Shown one piece after another: positions 59,594-64,000 of a stretch of 64,000 nt of DNA. Position 1 is the stretch's first letter; each line of letters opens with the position of its first letter. The notes under the pieces were generated by a model. It saw only the letters and a program-made list of their open reading frames with translations, was not told the origin of the DNA and did not search any database. The position numbers and the translations under genes were made by a program. The stretch is from Mytilus edulis (Eukaryota > Mollusca > Bivalvia > Mytilida > Mytilidae). The stretch spans positions 7,406,207-7,470,206 of the forward strand of contig NC_092353.1 in assembly GCF_963676685.1 (NCBI RefSeq). Reading direction: 5' to 3'.

Positions 59594-59618
59594 GTATATA
59601 TATATATATATATATATT
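59594..59618. repeat. TA microsatellite
   Basis: About twelve uninterrupted TA dinucleotides. Confidence 0.95.
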
Positions 59619-59689
59619 GTGGCTGTTGTCATGTGAGTTAAAAAGAAATTTATTTTAACAATTAAAATTCATTATAAATAGAAGTTATT

Positions 59690-59990
59690 GGTTAGGTATG
59701 GTTCGGACCTTGGTCGAGTATAATTCAGACTAACAAATAGTTCGAGTACGGATCGTAAATAGATTAAGACTGTTTCAGACTGTTTGTGTGTTTGAGTACA
59801 GGTCGAGAACGGGTTAAGACATTATCAGACTTGTCGAGTAATAGTTCAGACTATTTTCAATGCCAAATATGAGGATCAAGTACAAATCGGTAGAGTCGAG
59901 TATGGTTAAGCCTAGGGTTGAGTTATGTCGAGTAACATGCAGACCAATTAAGACTTATCGAGTAGAAATTAGAACAATCGAGTACAGATA
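59690..59990. repeat. Degenerate TCGAGTA / TTCAGAC motif array
   Basis: Variants of GTCGAGTATGGTTCAGAC occur at about 59712, 59739, 59790, 59838, 59895, 59928, 59959 and 59978, with irregular spacing of about 20-55 bp. The 97-codon frame over it is a by-product. Confidence 0.7.
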
Positions 59991-60590
59991 TAGGCTATTT
60001 CAGACTTTTACTGGTTGTAGTGACATGAGTTTAGCTGTTGAGATATCTATACCACTTTTGATGAGTAAGATGAACATGAATTCACCATGGTATCAAGGGA
60101 TTGTTAGAATTATCTTCCTTATACTATCCTTTACAAGATATGTGACAATTTAAAACAAGCTGACATTGTAAAATTATACATGTATGTACTCACACCACAT
60201 CTTCCTATATCTATGTGAAAACATTAAATTTCAAACAAAATGGATTCTTATCTCAAAATCAAATATGAAGTCTGTTCTCGAAGACAAGTGCTGTTTTTTG
60301 TGTCAGATATTCATTATCTGGGAGATACATCAGAATATATTCTAATCAAATACATTGGATTCGAATAGAAATTTATTTTGAGTAAATTCAACAGCAGATA
60401 TGTGTATAATTCATGCTGCGAATATATTTTCGAAGATCCTTTTAGTTATATAGTTATCATTTTACATGTAACTTTTACTGTATATAATGCTTGTAGTACG
60501 GTGGCTTTGTTAAAAATTGTGCACATCCTGCTACAAGCATGCAATTTGGCATAGACCTTCCTCAACTATTTCTCTTTCATTTCAGATAGG
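59991..60590. other. No gene seen
   Basis: AT-rich. CTCACACCACATCTTCCTATATCT-like sequence at 60189-60213 is a stub of the common dispersed repeat tail. Confidence 0.45.
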
Positions 60591-60599
60591 GAGGCATTT

Positions 60600-61245
60600 G
60601 AAAAAAAAAGCCTCACTTCCGGTAAAATCCAAAAAAGGCAGATATCATACTTAAATTCGCCCAATATCGAAGGCTAGTATGTGAAAAGGTGTTATTAACA
60701 TGCTACTATCATAATGTTTGGTACAAACCTTTGTTTTGTACTACTTTTGGATATATGATATAGATAAGATGTTTTCAAAAATCCTACTTCCGGTAAAATC
60801 AAACATGGCGGATATAGTACTACAATAAGCTTATTGTTAGGGAGGATAATTGAAATGTGTTATAAAGTATTGCTACTATCATTATATTGTGCAGGAACCT
60901 TTCTTTTGTGCTTCTCATGGATACAATGTATAAGACATATGTCTTTAAAACCCTTACTTCCGGTAGTATTCAATATGGCGACATAGAAATATTGATAATT
61001 TTTTATTTTTATATTTAACCTTTTTCAACTGTAAATAAAATGCATTTTTTTGGGGTTGTCATTAAACTTTTGGCTTTAAGTCATCCTCAAAACCACTAAT
61101 TCGATTCAGCTGCATATGTTTCAATACAAAATTAACACTTCCGGTAAAAAATCAATATGGCGAAAATTACAAAGATGAGTCCTCAATCCATATATTCGAT
61201 GTAGAGTTTTGGATAGATTGATTAAAACAAAATAAAATCACTAAA
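60600..61245. repeat. Tandem repeat of ~172 bp with ACTTCCGGT and ATGGCG words
   Basis: ACTTCCGGTA followed ~15 bp later by ATGGCG (or GGCAG) occurs at about 60616, 60786, 60957 and 61138. Linked blocks (GCTACTATCAT, GGTACAAACCTTTGTTTTGT, TGCTTCTCATGGATA) keep the same order. The words match the ETS (CCGGAAGT) and YY1 (ATGGCG) binding consensus, though no promoter activity can be read from this. Confidence 0.8.
61050..61245 (+). repeat. Left arm of a large inverted repeat
   Basis: TTGTCATTAAACTTTTGGCTTT..., AAAACCACTAA, CACTTCC, GATGAGTCCT, GTAGAGTTTTGGATAGATTG and AAAACAAAATA occur in this order. They recur in order on the minus strand of 63783-63985. Confidence 0.85.
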
Positions 61246-61530
61246 GTTGTTAAACATCTTTAGAACGACTTATTTATGGCCGCATATATATGTTTACTCA
61301 CAATCAGAGAGTTTATTTTCCAAATTTACAAAGATCGTGGTATTGTTTCCTACATTTATAATGTATAAGCTCCTGATAAGATTAAGTGGCCTCACAAAAG
61401 AGTTGTTGAAAAGTGTGCCATTGATAATATTTTCCCCTTCGCCATTCATAAGGGATGGACTAGTTGGGAAAAAAAACAATACCAAGCTTGTTACTCATTC
61501 ACATCCGCCATGGTATATTGCACGTTTTAC

Positions 61531-62090
61531 TTATTGAAAAAGACTAGACCGAGTCGGGGGAATAGCCTCAATAAGTATTTCCTCTTCCAAAAACACATTT
61601 TTTCTTGCTTCGTTAACCCCATCTGATAAGTTTGTTCGATCGTACAACAAAACCACGTATGGTTCTATCAATGACATTGTAAAATCCATATCTGGTGATG
61701 TTGGCTGATCAATCATCATTCTAAATGATAGAGTCACATCTTTAAACACCATCCATGTCACCAACGCATTTCCTTTTCCAGCAAACGTGTAATATCTCAA
61801 TGCCTAGTGTATTTGAAAGGTCATGATTAGATATATATCTGAAGCTTTTCCCACTTTCAAATGCAAGCCAAAGTTTGTCTGCCCATAGGTCACTGAAAAG
61901 CGAAACATCAAATGACAGCAACGTCAGTATCGAATGGTTGAGTTATGACTCACTTAAGTCTGTGTTTCACTGCATCAGACACATGCATCTTGATTCAAGC
62001 GTCAGCCTCTTTCCGTGAACATGATGTTAAGCTTGAAACATCACCATGTGATGGATAGCCCAAAACATCCTGAGTAATTGTTGCTACAAC
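61531..62090 (-). pseudogene. Transposon protein fragment, inverted arm 1
   Basis: The minus strand reads, through several breaks, EADA, then PFDTDVAVI, DKLWLAFESGKSFRYI, VTWMVFKDVTLSFRMM, VVLLYDRTNLSDGVNEAR and EAIPPTRSS (ending near 61531). This is the central and C-terminal part of the same family as the gene at 2627-6271, including the EAD and DTDV acidic motifs missing there. The spacing EAD ... (about 25 residues) ... DTD resembles XPG/FEN-type nucleases. Only the last 89 codons are unbroken. Confidence 0.78.
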
Positions 62091-62214
62091 TACCTTTTCC
62101 TCAAAATCTATTGAGCAAGCTGTTGCGAATGTAAACTCAAAAGTTCTTTCTTATTGTCGTAATCTTGTTTTGACTCTTGATTCGTCAGTGTATTGCCTTT
62201 CTCCTAAATGTAGC
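62091..62214. other. Spacer of the inverted duplication
   Basis: Short stretch between the two inverted transposon-gene fragments; no feature seen. Confidence 0.4.
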
Positions 62215-62730
62215 TCTTGTTTCTTATAACAAATGCTCAGGATGTTCTATCTTATCTACCTCGAGATGTATTTCAAGTTTATCACCATGTTCACATTAAG
62301 AGGCTGACAATATAATCATGGTGCATGTGTTTGATGCAATGAACCACGAACTTGCACGAGTCATGATTCGAATAGTCGTTATTGTTTTGCTATTCCGTGA
62401 CAAGGGTAGACGAACTATGGATTGTGTTTGGGAGGGCAAAAAGCTTAGGATAAATATATTTACAAATGCACCTGTCAATGAGTGGTTACACACACTTATT
62501 GTGCTCCATGTTTTTACCAGTTGTGATATGGTGTTCTGATTGCTTAAAAAGGAAAATAAGACTGCGTGGGAGACATTGATGGCATTTGAAGATGTGACTT
62601 TGACATAAAGAATGATGTTTGATCAGCCTAAATCACCGAGGCTTAGCTGTAAGATCACACAAACTTATCAGATGGGGTTAACATGGTGAACGAATCAAGA
62701 AAATAACTATTTGTGCAAAAGGAAAGACTA
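62215..62730 (+). pseudogene. Transposon protein fragment, inverted arm 2
   Basis: The plus strand reads LSPCSH, a TAA, EADN, VFDAMNHELARVMIRIV, then LHVFTSCDMV, NKTAWETLMAFEDVT and, in another frame, TNLSDGVNMVNESRK. These parallel the minus-strand arm segment by segment. Arm 2 has lost the DTD motif (IRIVVIVLLF) and has stops near 62286 and 62537. Confidence 0.75.
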
Positions 62731-62859
62731 ATTGAGGGTAAAACGTGCAAGTACCAAGGCAGGTGTTTAGGGGAACGAGCTTCGAATTGACTCTTATGAT
62801 ACCCAGTTCAAGCGCTTTTGAAGGGACAGAGAGGATAACTTTTAAATAACTCTTTCTAA

Positions 62860-63580
62860 GGCCTCATCATTTTGTCACAAGCTTGTACATATTGTAGATG
62901 TACTTGGGAATGCGGTTCAATGCCAAAACATGCTACATTCTAAGCATCAGAAACAAAAGCCATAAAATCTACAGTTTAAATGGACACATACTACAACAAG
63001 TCAAGCATGACCCGTACCTATGCCTAGAAATTTCGGAAGACCTCAAATGGATCACCCACATATAAACGTGGCAAAGAAAGCAAATTCAACACTAAGCTTT
63101 CATGTGTGGGACCCCAACATTGGTAACAAACATAAATAAGCTAGAGAGGATACAACGTCAAGCGGCAGGATTTATCACCATAGGTTACAAGTCAAGAGAG
63201 GACGGGTGTGTCTCCAATATGTTTGCCAAACTGGAACTACAAGACCTCCAGACAATTGCAAGACGAACAAGCTAGAAGTTGATATTTATGTACAAAGTGG
63301 TTTAGGGGCTGACCCCCCCCCCCCCCCCCCAGGAACCAGCCGAATTTCTCCTAAAAAGCACGTCCTCAGAGAAACATAACTGCAAAGAATACCACGCAAC
63401 TAATATTGTGGAAAAGCAAGTAAAGAATCACTCTAAGTGTTTTGACATTCCACTAAGCAAAACACCATAATACTCAAACTCATTCTTTGTAAAGACAGTG
63501 ATCGCGTCGAATCAGCAAGACGACACTGTAGTGCGCACATCCAGCGTAAAGAGCGTCAAATCTGCTCTTACTCCTCGTTA
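62860..63580 (+). pseudogene. LINE reverse transcriptase C-terminal fragment
   Basis: In shifting frames: WGMRFNAKTCYILSIRNK, SLNGHILQQVKHDPYLCLEI, AKKANSTLSF, LERIQRQAAGFITIGYKSR and LQTIARRTS; then, after an 18-base poly-C at 63313-63330, NHSKCFDIP, SNSFFVKTVIA and SVKSVKSAL. This is the thumb and C-terminal region of a CR1/Jockey-group LINE common in molluscs. The catalytic palm (YADD) is absent, so it is a 5'-truncated copy. Confidence 0.82.
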
Positions 63581-63782
63581 ATAAATCGGCGGCGCTCTCT
63601 CAAACCGTTATATTAAAGCCAGAATTGGTATTGACAACGCATTCATACAGATACAGACACAGAGATGTCGCGGTCGTTGTTAATATTGGAAAATCGGGTC
63701 TCCCGTGCACCGTTTTGTTTGCAAGTGGTGGTGACTTTGAATAAACATGTATTTTCAGCCAAATAGTAATAATTTGTTTTAG

Positions 63783-64000
63783 TACTTCAGTAATTCTATT
63801 TTGTTTTAACCAATCTATCTAAAACTCTAAATCAAAGATATGTATTCAGGACTCATTTTTGAAATTTCCACCATATCGGGTTTTTTTAATACAGGAAGTG
63901 TGATTTAAAAATTTACCTTAGAAAAAATTTAGTGGTTTTTAGGATAACTAGAAGCCAATAGTTTAATGACAAGCAAAAAAAAAAAAAACCAACAAAAAAC
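63783..64000 (-). repeat. Right arm of the large inverted repeat, running off the window
   Basis: The minus strand matches 61050-61245 in order and spacing (TTGTCATTAAACTATTGGCTT at the outer end, ACTTCCTGT, GAGTCCTGAATACATAT, TTTTAGATAGATTG). The match is still good at the last bases, so the arm continues beyond 64000. Confidence 0.85.

Overview
The window is invertebrate nuclear DNA, AT-rich and full of repeats, almost certainly from a bivalve mollusc and most likely a mytilid mussel. Three things point there: several dispersed repeat families that I recognise as typical of mussel genomes, a bivalve-type hammerhead-ribozyme repeat, and genes split by GT-AG introns. There is no bacterial-style operon, rRNA or tRNA that I can support.

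Layout. 1-15442 is a satellite array of ~200-bp monomers with a six-monomer higher-order unit of 1203 bp, broken by two insertions. The first (1674-8126) is a decayed DNA transposon whose gene was itself split by a small, young LTR element (3857-5738, TSD GTAC, LTRs differing at 2 of 415 positions). The second (about 8705-13549) is a two-ORF LINE. 15443-22131 holds dispersed repeats, an orphan 2'-5' oligoadenylate synthetase (OAS) first exon (17544-17732), and two copies of a 450-bp TIR element. 22132-28821, minus strand, carries a five-exon OAS-like gene with matching splice phases, an in-frame TAA and one frameshift; its introns hold a minisatellite, a Helitron-like repeat with ~160-bp units, and a repeat with an intact hammerhead ribozyme core. 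28822-42318 is mostly non-coding, with weak candidate exons, tandem repeats and dispersed repeats. 42321-45996 is a 3.7-kb fold-back-like TIR element enclosing six ~258-bp repeats. 48417-53473 is a second, L1/Tx1-type LINE with an unusual first ORF. 57178-57477 is a death-domain exon. 60600-64000 is a nest of tandem repeats, an inverted pair of transposase-gene fragments and a LINE tail, flanked by inverted arms that run off the right edge.

How they fit. Host coding content is small: an OAS-like nucleotidyltransferase and a death-domain exon, both of immune or cell-death type, in a region dominated by mobile DNA. Nearly all long reading frames belong to transposons. The most unusual items are the in-frame stop shared by two diverged OAS first exons, the fold-back elements with palindromic subterminal arrays, the LINE ORF1 with a membrane-like segment, and the inverted-arm structure at the right edge. 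All exon models come from reading splice sites and protein similarity by eye; no database search was run.
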